Origin: Ryuthela nishihirai
Taxonomy: Eukaryota; Arthropoda; Arachnida; Araneae; Heptathelidae
Assembly: GCA_038380435.1 (NCBI GenBank)
Contig: JAWZYU010000011.1
Location: 81,196,501 to 81,260,500 of the forward strand
Length of the DNA: 64,000 bases
Direction of reading: 5' to 3'
Of the stretch, positions 51,311 to 62,830 are shown piece by piece (within the stretch, counting starts at the first letter, position 1; every line of letters starts with the position of its first letter). Below the pieces are notes generated by a model. That model was not told the DNA's origin, did not search any database, and was given only the letters and a program-made list of their open reading frames with translations. Made by a program: the position numbers and the translations under genes.

Positions 51311-51317
51311 TTTTGAA

Positions 51318-52700
51318 TATCTTTTATTATGTAAAAGCATTGTTTCTGAGGATTTTACCACAGCTATATTATCATCCCTATTTTTAAAGGTGATTTAAGT
51401 TCTGATACTATAGTGGTATCAGCCTACATTCTGTTCCATGGAAAGTTCTTTGCATGATTGTGCTTAATGGAATTAAAAATCTGGTTGACAGGCAATTGCA
51501 AGATGAGCAACATGGATTCAGAAGTGGTAGGGGATGTATAGATCAGATATTTTCACTCAGTCAGATTCTTAGGAAATGTTTAGAGTTTCAGAAACCTTTG
51601 GTTACTAGCTTTATTGATTTCAAAAAGGCTTTTTACTCTATTGATCACTATATTTTGTGGTTAATTGTGAGATCATATACTCTCTATAATATTACTGAGT
51701 CGTGTGTGAGAGTTGGTAAGGTTTGCAGCAATGCTTTTGGTGTTTGACAAGGGTGCGTTATGTCTCCTTTTCTCTTTAGTTTGGTTTTTATGTTATGTGA
51801 AGTTCACTGCAAGGGAAGAATTTTGGTCTTAAATGGTCTGGAGATCTGAACCTTTCTGATTTAGATTATGCTTATGATTTGACCCTTTTGATGTTGATGA
51901 GATGAACTCTTTCATTCAAGCTGTTAATGAGACTGATAGTAGAGTAGGTTTGGCTATAAAGAAAGATAAAACTAAAGTGATGAAAATTAGTCAGGCAGGC
52001 TGTGGTTCAGTTAATCTGAATAGTTCCACTCTTGAAAAGGTGTCTGAGTTTATCTTGGGAGATATGTAACAGATACTGGTGATTTGCGGCATGAGATTAA
52101 CAGACGAATAGGGATTGCTGCCTGGACTTTCAAGAATCTATGGACAGTGTGGAGAAATAGGTGTATACACCTAAAGATTAAAATTAGTATGTATAATAGT
52201 TTGGGTCTTTCTAGGGTTAGTTATGGTAGTGAAATTTGGACACTTTGTAAACAAGATAACAGTTATAAACAAGATAACAAGAATTTGTAAACAAGATAAC
52301 AGCATCTAGTTTGTAAACAAACTAGATGCTTATACAGTATCTTGGGCATTAGGTGGTTCATCTTTGCAAGTAATGATGAGGTTAGGCAAAAACTCAGCTA
52401 CCACCTTTGAGCAGCATATTGTGCAGAGTGAGACTGTTGATTTGGTTATGTTGCTTGTATGGATAATTCTAGATTAGCGAATAGGGTTATGAACATTGTG
52501 CGTAAATGCTGCAGAAAGAGGGGGAGACGTAGGATGTAGTGGGTAGACAGTGTCAAACAGAACCTTGTTAGAATTGGTGTGCAGTGACCAGATGCAGCAG
52601 ATGTATTCAGGACAGATATGCTTGGAGAACTAAATTGCATGGTCTGGTTGGACCTCCATAGCCCATGGCTGCTTGAGGATGATGATGATGAAGATGATTA
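51318..52700 (+). mobile_element. RTE-type LINE copy C, 5'-truncated, decayed
   Basis: It contains RT stretches (LQDEQHGFRSGRGCIDQIFS, FIDFKKAFYSIDHYILW) at 51454-51747, then broken readings through the C-terminal domain (HEINRRIGIAAWTFKNLW), ending GGCTGCTTGAG(GAT)n at ~52675. An AAACAAGATAACA motif is repeated at 52245-52305. Many indels; non-functional. Confidence 0.8.
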
Positions 52701-53334
52701 TAACCAGTAAATGCTGTGTACTGTTCCCTTTTTCCTTATCATCATCTAGATATTTGAAATAAATGAACTAAGTCATTGACAAGTGAACCATAACTGACTA
52801 TAACTGGTAAGTTAACTGGAAATGAATTCTTTTTGCAACAATAGCAATCATTATAGAGTTCAACCAACAATGAATATATTGAAACAAAATGTGCACGTAA
52901 TTGTATGTATGATGCCGACTTTGATTGGTCTAGTTCCAGTGCTGACTGAAATAGTGATTTTATTCCACCCCTTTACTTACCCTGCAAATTCAAAATGAAA
53001 AGCTACAGAAATGGAAGCAACTAATAAACATCTCTTGCAATGGAATTGCAGAACTTTCTGAAGCAAAAAAACATACTTTCACATTTAAGCCAAGAATACA
53101 ATATAGACATTATAACTCTACAAGAAACAAGACAACATAAACCAATAAAAATCAACCCCTTTTGCACCTACCAGATCAAAAAAGAAACAAAAATATGGAG
53201 GAATAGTCCCAATCAATAAATATATCCCTCAACTACAATTAACCTGGAAATCCCTCACAACAAATTTGAAGCATTAGCTGTCCAAATAAAGCTAGCAGAA
53301 GAAGTAACAGTGATCAATCTATACAACCCAATAA
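52701..53334. other. No feature seen
   Basis: AT-rich. A faint LINE endonuclease-like reading (LQWNCRTF) may be present near 53036-53060 and continue as TLQETRQ near 53117, suggesting an old LINE fragment, but it is too degraded to call. Confidence 0.3.
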
Positions 53335-53515
53335 ATGATATCAGTAAATAATAAATAAACTCAACATATTTAGTATCTACTAATAAATTACCAGTTTGAA
53401 GTCTATTCAAATTTTTAGAGGAAAAATTGTCTTGAGCTGGGTGGGATATGAACCCACGATCTCCTGAGAACATGTCAGGTGCTCTGGACCACTGAGCTAC
53501 CGGCTGCCAATCAAG
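53335..53515 (-). mobile_element. SINE-C copy, tRNA-derived
   Basis: On the minus strand: GCCGGTAGCTCAGTGGTCCAG (A box), GGGTTCATATCCCACC (B box), CAAGACAATTTTTC, then AAATTTGAATAGACTTCAAA and TAATTTATTAGTAGATAC with an AT-rich tail. A second SINE-C-like body lies in the foldback at 53700-53867. Confidence 0.65.
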
Positions 53516-53879
53516 ATCTCTAATTAATGATATGAACATTTTCAACCTACATTACATCATATGCAGGGACTATTCCGGAAATTTTGCCACAAGTGGCATA
53601 CAAATACCCTGTAGATGGAAAATATTTCTTACAAGTATACTGTTGATAAATAATGAATAAATTTGTCGTATTTGGTATCTACTAATAAATTACCACTTTG
53701 AAGTTGGTTGATTCAGACTTCAAAGTGGTAATTTCTTAGAGGTCGTGGGTTCCTATCCCACCTGGCTCAAGACAGTTTTTCGTCTAAAAATTTTAATCGA
53801 CTTCAAAGTGGTAATTTGTTAGTAGATACCAATTATGTCAAGTTTATTTATTATTTAGCAACAGTATACTTGTAAGAAA

Positions 53880-56090
53880 CTATGTTTATTGAGAGAGGGA
53901 ATGCTAACAATATCAAACAGTCCCCTAATCACAGACAAGGGGCAAAGACCTGTTCCCCCACCACTAGAGGCTGAAGCCATCTACACTGAAAGACATCCTC
54001 CAATGTAGAATTTCACGATGCCAGTAGAAGCAGAGTTCAGGTACCTGCAATGACCTCTGCTCATGATTATCCACCAGCTGATTATGTGAATCTATACATT
54101 TGGGGCTGTACAACCCACAAACAAACAGAAAACACAGTGGAAGATTTTCCCTCCACAGAAGCCTACCAGTGCAGCAAATTCAGGATCCATAATCAAGCTC
54201 AGGTCCTAATTCCATTCAGGTTGGTATATATGGTCACTCCTCAGCAGGGTAGGAAAACAAGAAAAGTAGCCATAGTTTTCCAGATCAATAGGCCACACTA
54301 ATCTGGCAGCTCTCCCCTTCCGTATACTTCCACAAGAGAGTATCTCTTTTGAAAGGTACTAATGGTCTGCACCACGAGAAGGTGGGGTCGGACATTAGTT
54401 GCTAGACCTGGCTGGTTCTATGCATCATCACAGGGGATTGTTGCATAGCTCTCCTTCCAGTGACTACCTATCTACCATTTACAGATATATCTTTTATGAT
54501 AAAGGCATGGTTCCTAAGGATTTTCTCAGAGCTATTATTATCCCTATTTTCAAAAAAAGGTGATCACAGTTCTTGTGATAACTATAGGGGTATCAGCCTA
54601 CTCTGTTTCAGGGAAAGTTCTTTGCATGATTGTGCTTAATAGAATTAAGTATCTGGTTGACATGCAATTGCATGATGAGCAATGTAGATTCAGAAGTGGT
54701 AGGGGATGTGTGGATCAGATATTTTTACTTAGGCAGATTCTTGAGAAATGTTTTGAATTTCAGAAACCTTTGGTTGCTAGCTTTGTTGATTTCAAAAAGG
54801 CTTTCGGCTCTGTTGATCGTCATAATTTGTGGTTGATTGTGAGATCATATGGTATACCAGACAAGTTAACATTATGAAAGCTCTCTATAATAACACTGAG
54901 TCATGTGTGAGAGTTGGCAAGTCTTGTAGCAATTGGTTTAGCATTACTTCTGATGTTCGACAAGGGTGCATTTTGTCTCCTTTTCTCTTTAGTTTCGTTA
55001 TTGATTATGTTATGCGAAATTCACTTCAAGGGAAAGATTTTGGCCTTAAATGGGCTGGAGATGCGAAAATTTCTGATTTAGATTATGCTGATGATTTGGG
55101 TCTTTTGGCAAATGATGTTGATGAGATGAACTCTTTCATTCGAATGTAATGAATGACCATCCCATGGCCGAGTAGTTAGCGTGCTTGGCTACTGACCTAA
55201 GGGACCTGGGTTCGAGTGATGAATAAGGCATGGATGTATGTGTCGTTTTTCTGCTGAGGTCCTGCCATCCTCTCAGACCTACTATGACATATAAAGTAAC
55301 AGGCTCCTGTCAGACCTCTGTGGCAAGCAGCTGCTCGAGGGGGTATTTTTTTTTATTTTTTGACAAATGATGTTGATGAGATGAATTCTTTCATTCGAAT
55401 GTAATGAGTTGATGAAGCTGGTATTAGAGTAGGTTTGGTTATAAACAGAGAGAAAACTAAAGTGATGAAAATTGGTCAGGCAGGCTGTGATTCAGTTAAT
55501 CTTGAATGGTTGCAATTTTGAGCAGGTGTCACAGTTTAATTATCTTGGAAACTATGTAACATATAGTGGTGATGTGTGGCATGAGATTAACAGATGAATA
55601 GGGATTGCTGCCGAGTCTTTTAAGAATCTATGGAGAGTGTGGAGAAATAGGCATATACACCTAAACACTTATGGTAATTAAACTTGGACACTTTGTGAAC
55701 AAGATAACAGGAAACTAGATGCTTTTGATTTACGCAGTATCTTGGGCATTAGGTGGTTCAGCTTTGTAACTAATGATGAGGTTAGGCAATGGCAACCTCC
55801 TTTAAGCAGCATATTGTGCAGAGAAAAACTCGGTTGTTTTGGCCACGTTGCCAGTATGGATAATTATAGATTGGCGAACAGGGTTATTAACAGTGTGCCT
55901 AAAGGCCTCAGAAAGTGGGGGAGACCTAGGATGTGGTGGGCAGACAATGTCAAACAGGACCTTATTAGAATTGGTGTGCAGTGGCCAGATGCAGTAGATG
56001 TAGCTCAGGACAGACTTGCTCGGAGAACTAAATTGCATGGTCTGTTTGAACCTCCGTAGCCCATGGCTGCTTGAAAATTATGATGATGAT
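53880..56090 (+). mobile_element. RTE-type LINE copy D with inverted 5' end, 12-bp TSD
   Basis: Perfect direct repeats ACTTGTAAGAAA flank it (53868-53879 and 56091-56102). Bases 53880-~54487 are 5' UTR in inverted orientation, matching 49610-50150, where the LINE is on the minus strand. ~54487-56090 is RT to 3' end in direct orientation (FRSGRGCVDQIF, FVDFKKAFGSVDRHNLW, GCILSPFLFSFVIDYV, DLDYADDLGLL, GRPRMWWADNVKQDL) with a short GAT tail. This is the signature of twin priming during insertion. Frameshifts make it inactive, and a SINE-A sits inside. Confidence 0.8.
55153..55363 (+). mobile_element. SINE-A inserted in RTE copy D, 44-bp TSD
   Basis: The head CATGGCCGAGTAGTTAGCG and end GCAGCTGCTCGAGGGGGTATT match SINE-A. 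The flanks are 44-base direct repeats (55109-55152 and 55364-55407, one mismatch). Unrelated LINE copy A has this 44-base sequence only once, showing duplication on insertion. Confidence 0.88.
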
Positions 56091-56787
56091 ACTTGTAAGA
56101 AATACTTTCCATCTATATGGCATTTATCAGCCGCTTGTGGTGAAATTGTTGGATCAGTCCCTGCACCACAGAGGCAGCAGAGTGCTGATTAATAATATCA
56201 CAGCATGAAAGAACTCAGTCCCCAACAAGTGAGAAGCAACAACATTGACCTGTGAAAGCACCAGCTCCCGTGAAGAACAGCACACATTCTGGACTTTTCC
56301 TCCATGTACAACTGATGAGGTTGCCTCAGGAGGAATGGAGTGACCAAGGCGATACAGGTATGACTAATTAACCTGAACTTCACCACACCGATTATTCCAT
56401 TAGTTGTCAATGAGTTGATTTTCCCGATACCACATGACTAGTACAGTACTTCAGTGTTTATAGAGTTATTGTAATCTGTATTTAATTCTACATACTCTGT
56501 TTATACCTTAAAATTTTAATCTAACCCTCCTCTGTTCGCGTCATCTGTATACGTTCGGAGAATCTGAATTGAGATGCCAGTGACGTATGTATCCATTTTT
56601 AGTGCAACAAAAAAATCGATTATTTTTAAAATAAAAATTGTCAATATAATATATATATCATAAAAATATATAATTCAGGCTTCAAAAATAATTTTTTTTT
56701 GAACTTGATGCATATTTTATTAAACTACACTATAAATAATTTTATAAAACCATCTGATTGCCATTTCTTAATAAAAAAATAAATAAA

Positions 56788-56948
56788 TACCCCCTCAAGC
56801 AGCTGCTTGCCACAGAGGTCTGACAGGAGCCTGCCAGTTTATATGCCATAGTAGAAGATCTGAGAGGATGGCAGGACCTCAGCAGAAAAACGACACATAT
56901 ATCCATGCCTTATCCGGGCTCGAACCCAGGTCCCGTAGGTCAGTAGCC
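56788..56948 (-). mobile_element. SINE-A copy, truncated at the tRNA-like end
   Basis: ACCCCCTCAAGCAGCTGCTTG through GGGCTCGAACCCAGGTCCC matches the inverse of SINE-A. It stops before the A box (GTCAGTAGCC). The corresponding site in the other segmental duplicate (~50583) is empty. Confidence 0.75.
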
Positions 56949-57315
56949 TTAGAAGCACTAAATGGTATTGTCAATTCGCTTGTTAACATTCCTGTTAGCT
57001 GAAGGATTTTTCCCTTCTGATTTAAGCTCACAAGTTTTATTTGAACTATTATCAATATATATTTCCTTAAATTTTCGAAAATCTCTTAAAAATTAACAAA
57101 AGAAACTGTTATTTTTAAAAACAATACATTTTGGAAGTAATTACAAAATATGTACCGCCATTTTTTTTCTGTTTCCCACTCTCTTCTGTCATAAACCTAT
57201 TTCAGTATTCCCAAGTTATTTTTATCATTTTTCCCAGCATTCTATGCATCTTTCCTGCTCTTAAAATCGAAACTGGAAGTAAACACATCATCTTTCTTAG
57301 AAATTCTGGTTGTAC

Positions 57316-57359
57316 CTGCATTTAATTAGTCTAAAAATTTTTAGACTAATTAAATGCAG
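57316..57359. repeat. Perfect 44-bp palindrome, no spacer
   Basis: CTGCATTTAATTAGTCTAAAAA followed directly by its exact reverse complement. Can extrude as a cruciform. Confidence 0.95.
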
Positions 57360-58944
57360 ACTGAGTCAAACAAGACGCAGATGGCTAACACATGCTATCT
57401 CCTTCCGTGTGCTATAAGTGTATTTTACAGTTTTGGTTCAGCATATTGGATACTCTTTGTAAAGTTTTCTTGTTTTTTTTTTCTTTTTCTTGTTATTTCT
57501 TGTTTTATTAGTAAAAAAACTTTGAGCTTGTACCATTTTCTGAAAATGAATGTCTTGGATACGGAAGCAAAATAGACATCCTTGCTATGGTAATCATTCG
57601 TCATGTGGGAGGGCAATTTCAGGAAGGTGTCCCCTCCGCTAAACTCATGGTGAAAGTTTCACCTCTCCCCCATCTAGAAAAAAATATATATTTTTTTTAA
57701 ATTATGAGTTTTTATGTTTATATTGAATGATTTTAAAAGTACTACCTTGGCTGTAGGTAAAAAAAAGCATTTTTTTTGCTTTGTTGCACAAACCTTTCTG
57801 CACTTAGCCAAGATTGCCAAACTTCAACACCCAAAGAAAAAAATTCATAATGTTTAGCAAAAAAAGCAGCCAAGAAAGGTTTTTTCTATTTCATAAGCAG
57901 TTCAGAAAATCCTGTGAATGTGAGAAGTCCAAGTCACTTTGTATAACACTGGCCGTGTTTAAAATATACAATACTGAAAAGAATCATTAAAAGAAATAAA
58001 AATCATATTCCAGGTTGAATATTATATTATTTGGGAGGAAATTTTCTTTTGATAAATATATAATTTAACTATTTTTATTCATCAGGTTTTCCAAAATGAA
58101 GCCTTATTGTATAGTGCTATCCCATTTTTCACCATATCACATTGAAAAAGGCTTATTAAAATCAATATGCTTGCAAATTTGCTTATATTATTTATTTTCA
58201 TAAAATTCGTAATTTATTTCTGTTTAATTTGATAGTAACATGACCTATTTTCGTTGATTGGTTATTTTTTTTTAAATTCTAAAGTTGACTTATTTGACTT
58301 AGCACAATTGGCTAAAAGCCTGGAATTTTCTCAAAGTATGGTACCGAGAAAAAAAAATGCAAAACAAGAGAAATATTTACTTAAAACCAAAAAATATTTT
58401 TCTTGTTATTTAGAAATATATAGCCATTCTGTTCATGTGCATTGTAATCATTTCTGTCTATCAGTTTTTTTCGAAATAAATTTTTATTTGCATTGCCAGA
58501 TGCATTTTTTTACTACATGACTCTAAAAAAGTCCTATTAAAATAAAACATATCTTTTTTTGTTAAATACTTTATTTGAAAAAAAAATCCAGAATTAAGTG
58601 CTGATTAATTTGGCTTACAACATGCCATAATTCCTTTCATTGGTTATTTGGCAAAATAATTTCATTAGTTTTTTGGCTGAGCATAGGGAGAAAATAGCTT
58701 GGCCTCTGGATGGAAACTTGTTTTTCAGCCTGCACACTGGAAGGGCTAATAATTAATGTGAACCAAGAAATATTGTATAATACAGATAATTACATCTTTA
58801 CCCTGATCCTGGAAATTGCTGTTGTACAACTATGAGATATAGTTTCAATGAATGCCGTTAGAGGGACAATGCTATTTAACCCTCAGAGTATACATTTACT
58901 GTAGTCAGCAGAAGATGCTGTAAGAAAAATAGACAAAACATGTC

Positions 58945-59145
58945 ATAACAAATGTTTATTAATAGATTCTGAAAAAAATTCATCACCGCCACGGTGGGAA
59001 TCGAACCCATATCTCTCCAGATTCATGCCACGCGCTAACCATTTGCACCACATGTCGGACAACGAATATTTTCAGAATTTGACCTTTTTCGATTCCCGCC
59101 GTGGCGGCGATGAATTTTTTTCAGAATCTATTAATTATTGTTTCT
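58945..59145. repeat. Foldback with SINE-D tRNA-like core
   Basis: The left arm ATTAATAGATTCTGAAAAAAATTCATC... is repeated inverted at 59088-59137. Between them, the minus strand has a tRNA-like unit (AAATGGTTAGCGCGTGGCATG, GGGTTCGATTCCCACC). The 3' part of the SINE therefore occurs in both orientations around its head. Confidence 0.7.
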
Positions 59146-59149
59146 TAAC

Positions 59150-60086
59150 AGGGAATACTGTGCATTCACTTTGGATTTCATAACAAATGTTATTTTTGAA
59201 ACCTGTTTTAATTTCTTCAAAATTTTTTAAACTCAACTAGACTTTAGCAATGATCTCTAGTTTCACAATCTTCCCTGAGCTATTGCTGCTAAAAAAACAA
59301 GACCACCTCACATCTTGTTTAAATCATGAATAATGCTAATAGCATGAAATGTCTGATTTATTTACATCTTGCTCACTGCAATATTTAAAGAAATAGTTGT
59401 CATCCTGGATCATAGATAGTGCCAAATCCAGGTGTCAAAATCACAGGAAGGGTGAAAAGTACGAAGTGGGGGAAAAAGATAGCATTTAGTTGAATGGTTG
59501 AATACTCTGGCATGTTTCTGGAGAGATGTGGGCTCAAATCCCACATGTTGGTAAAACTTTTTTTCCGCAAAAATATTTATTGACGTTAAAGTCAGTAGGT
59601 AACTCTGTGAATATTACTTATTGTTTTAAATACTAATATTGAACTGTCACCATATCTGCATCCATGCTGAAACTGCCTCTCTTGCAATGAGGACGTCTTA
59701 CTCAAAACCAGCTCCCCTCCTCTTCACCCTGTGAGAGCACCTACCCACCATAACTTCAGACATCTGTGACAATGGAAACCACCAAAGTGTCGGCAGTTAA
59801 CGACAGTGTATGTGACCTGACTCTGCCAACCCCACAAGCTTCAACTGAATAATAATGTTCACAGAATTATATATCGTAGGACTAGTTAAAAATCACGGGA
59901 ACACTAAAGAAAACCAATGTAAAAAATTCTTAAAAAAACTTTTATGAACTGTAAACTAAATGCTGGAACTTCATACTCAATAAAAAAAAACTGACTACTG
60001 CAGAGCACGACTTCATCATTGGCCATTCAGCAGATGGCAAAAATAGAACCAGCAACCACTTTGTAGAAATCATAAGGACTTACATT
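59150..60086. other. No gene; one diverged SINE-D copy
   Basis: At 59470-59560 the plus strand has GTTGAATGGTTGAATACTCTGGCATG, TCTGGAGAGAT and GGGCTCAAATCCCAC, resembling the SINE-D head in the foldback at 58945. The rest has no recognisable feature. Confidence 0.5.
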
Positions 60087-60124
60087 GGAGCATGGTACCA
60101 GCCTGAAGGCTGGTACCATGCTCC
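60087..60124. repeat. Hairpin, 18-bp perfect arms, 2-base loop
   Basis: GGAGCATGGTACCAGCCT, GA, then the exact inverse. Confidence 0.95.
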
Positions 60125-60850
60125 GAAAAAAACAGAAGCTGCCAATTACAACCCCATCACATAAGTTGAAAAACTAACCTTAAATCGAACAGTCAACAAG
60201 ATCCCTGACCTATTGATTAATAAATCTGCACCTCTGTGAACTAAGTGCATTCAAATGATTTAGACAAGTAGAATTGGTTTTAAAAAAATCAAATTCACAT
60301 TGAAATCATGGAATTTACAGTGAAATTGTAGGCATTAAATTATATTTAATTGATATACCACTGTGTTTTAAGATCCCTATTAATGTTAGAAGCAGAAATA
60401 TGAAAATTGTTTTTAAATCCCATTTCCCTACTTACAGGAAGTATGTTTAAGCTGACAGACCTGAGGCAAACAGGTGCTTGAGAGGGTATAAAGCAACAGT
60501 AGCTTTCATATGGGTTAACAAAATATATATCTGACAAATCATAAAATTTTTAATTATGTGCAGCTAATTATTCAAGTACAGAAATTTTTAAGTACAATGT
60601 TAATTATAATAACCTTTTGCACAATATGGTAATTTTTTTTTAATGCAATCAGTTCTCAGGTTCTCTTATTTTTTTGAGTAGGAGAACTTGTTCCTGTTAA
60701 ATTCTTTAGGAATGAATCATTAAGCACAGCCACCTTCTTGTTGAAAGTAAAATGTAGATTTACCAATAGTTGATAGTAAAACTTAAATTGTAAAACTGTC
60801 GAAATTGCTATTGGTTTAAGAAAAATTACAGTAGAGGTTCACAGTGCAGT

Positions 60851-60938
60851 AATTAAATTGAGATCTTTAATTCTCTATGACACTGTTAAGTGGTATCATT
60901 TAATAGTGTCATAGAGAATTAAAGATCTCAATTTAATT
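60851..60938. repeat. Hairpin, 34-bp perfect arms, 20-base loop
   Basis: The left arm 60851-60884 (AATTAAATTGAGATCTTTAA...) is repeated exactly inverted at 60905-60938. Confidence 0.95.
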
Positions 60939-61059
60939 TTATAGGTTTAAGTTTCTAGGTATTTCTTACAAAGAAAAAATTGAAATGCTAAATGTTATGG
61001 ACACAAAAAAAAACATGAAAATAACCCCCACTCCTAAAGCAAATCAACCTTCATTGTAA

Positions 61060-61262
61060 CTATATTATCACGATGTACAATCAATTAGTAAAAACTCCTT
61101 ATAACCCAAAATGTGAGGAGTGCAAAGTTATTACAATTCATCGTGGGCACATTTCATCATTTATCACACTGTGGGTTAGAACCCACAGTGTGATAAATGT
61201 ACCATAGCTTAAATTCAAGTCATAAATATAGCATCATATATTTACAATATATGCTAAATTAA
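61060..61262 (+). repeat. Direct copy of the 61276 foldback arm, with inner hairpin
   Basis: Shares AACTATATTATCACGATGTA, CAATCAATTAGTAAAAACTC, GTGAGGAGTGCAAAGTTATT and ACCATAGCTTAAATTCAAGT with the adjacent foldback arm. It contains a perfect 20-bp-arm hairpin at 61158-61199 (CATTTATCACACTGTGGGTT, AG, inverse) that the neighbouring arms lack in this form. Confidence 0.8.
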
Positions 61263-61275
61263 ATAAAGAAAAAGA

Positions 61276-61760
61276 ACACAGCTAATAGTATAACTATATT
61301 ATCACGATGTAAGCTGTACAATCAATTAGTAAAAACTCAAAATGTGAGGAGTCCAAAGTTATTACAATTCATAGGAGGCTTTAACCCACAGTGTGATAAC
61401 TTATTGCAATATATGTACCATAGCTTAAATTCAAGTCATAAATATAGCATTATATATTTACAATGTATACTAGTCATAAATATAGCATTTTATATATATA
61501 TATATACAATGTATACTAGACAATATACATGGTAATTTACAATGTATACTAGACAGTATACATTTTAAATATATAATGCTATATTTATGACTTGAATTTA
61601 AGCTATGGTACATATATTGCAATAAGTTATCACACTGTGGGTTAAAGCCCACGATGAATTGTAATAACTTTGCACTCCTCACATTTTGAGTTATAAGGAG
61701 TTTTTACTAATTGATTGTACAGCTTACATCGTGATAATATAGTTATACTATTAGCTGTGT
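61276..61760. repeat. 485-bp foldback with ~190-bp arms
   Basis: The left arm begins ACACAGCTAATAGTATAACT and the right arm ends with its inverse AGTTATACTATTAGCTGTGT. Arms are nearly identical for ~190 bp. The centre is AT-rich with (TA)n and repeats of CAATGTATACTAGACA. Both strands encode the same meaningless peptide, as expected for a palindrome. Possibly a MITE; no TSD was seen. Confidence 0.85.
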
Positions 61761-61764
61761 ACTT

Positions 61765-62569
61765 TAACCTTCACTGTGGCTGACTATGAGTACACTTGTT
61801 GTACTTATGTGCTATACTTACATGTCTGCTAATTTCTTCAATATGGTATATTGTACAGTTCATAGTAATATTCATAGTCAGGAAATGAAGGTGTTAAATT
61901 TAAGTTGTGCTTTTAGATTTCAAACAGTGATATATATAGTTATTAATTGTATGAAAAAATTCCTTTGTTTACTTAAGGCATGAAAATTTTCTGATAAATC
62001 ATCCAAAATTATATGCAATGATGCAAACAGATGAAGTAACATATGTAAAAAGGTATGTCTTGTTATCATTATATTCCTATTTTAAATTTTAGTTGAATGT
62101 TGCACAATATGATGATCCAAAATAATGCACTCTGCAAGTTTGAAGCAGTGTAGTATTTTATTCCAGATAATGTGCAAACTGACTAAACTGCAGTAGGGAA
62201 GCATCCATGGAAGCCCTTAAAGTTCTTATAAAATCAATGGAGAAAATAAATATTTGTGTAAGATATAATTATTTCACATAAAAGTAAAAATATTTTCTTA
62301 ACTTTAATTATCATTCTAATAAAAATCTTATACTTTTTGTAATATTCTTTAAATTAACCTATCATATTACACTGTGTAATAAATAGAAGTGCCAATCTGC
62401 CAGGCTAATAGAGCTAGGAGTGTATGAAACATCTTGCTTTACTGTTACTGAACTGGGCATCATATTGCACAAAGAAGGTCCTAGTTTTCATTCTCAGCAA
62501 GAAGAAATTTCTAACAAGGCAATAATTTCCAGTCACTTTTCTGCAGCAGCCCCTATTCTAAACAATCTG
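61765..62569. other. No feature seen
   Basis: AT-rich with short frames only; no domain, tRNA-like box or repeat recognised. Confidence 0.5.
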
Positions 62570-62830
62570 TGTTTTGCTACAGATATACAGCATATGCTCC
62601 ACTTCCATCAAGGCAGGTTACCTTCACTGTGAAGTATGGCTGTACATTTCAAATCTGCATTGTTTTCAATGCCAGAGATACATCAATGCCTGCATAGCTT
62701 GCCAGCGTCAACCCACCCTTGCTTGTTGTGGCAACCAGGTCACCTTGTTCCTGACTGCACAGCAGAAAAGGCAAGCTGTGTGAATTGTTGTGGCAAACAT
62801 TCAGCATTCTCCTGCGACTGTCCTAAGTGA
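62570..62830 (+). pseudogene. Jockey-type LINE gag zinc-knuckle remnant
   Basis: A reading around 62600-62681 gives IKAGYLHCEVWLY then CFQCQRY. After a frameshift, another frame gives a run of Cys/His knuckle remnants ending DCTAEKASCVNCCGKHSAF and SCDCPK at 62830. The spacing matches the triple CCHC array of Jockey-type LINE ORF1 proteins. It is short, frameshifted and isolated. It differs in sequence from the gags at 25676 and 32792. Confidence 0.6.

Larger units (their letters stand above)
53562..56160. repeat. Foldback element with tRNA-like core, split by RTE copy D
   Basis: The left arm (53562-53697, GCAGGGACTATTCCGG...CCACTTTGAAG) is repeated inverted as the right arm (53806-53879 plus 56103-56160, ending GGATCAGTCCCTGC). 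Between the arms lies a SINE-C-like B box (GGGTTCCTATCCCACC). The right arm is interrupted by the RTE D insertion. No TSD of the foldback itself was found. Confidence 0.65.
56640..58690. repeat. Segmental duplicate, copy 2, enlarged by insertions
   Basis: Homologous to 50400-51310 but longer: a SINE-A occupies 56788-56948 and unrelated AT-rich sequence fills about 57160-58130. The parts flanking the insertions align collinearly with copy 1. Confidence 0.75.

Noticed and set aside
61344..61682. Two similar ~65-codon proteins on opposite strands
   Set aside because: They are the same sequence read from the two arms of a palindrome.
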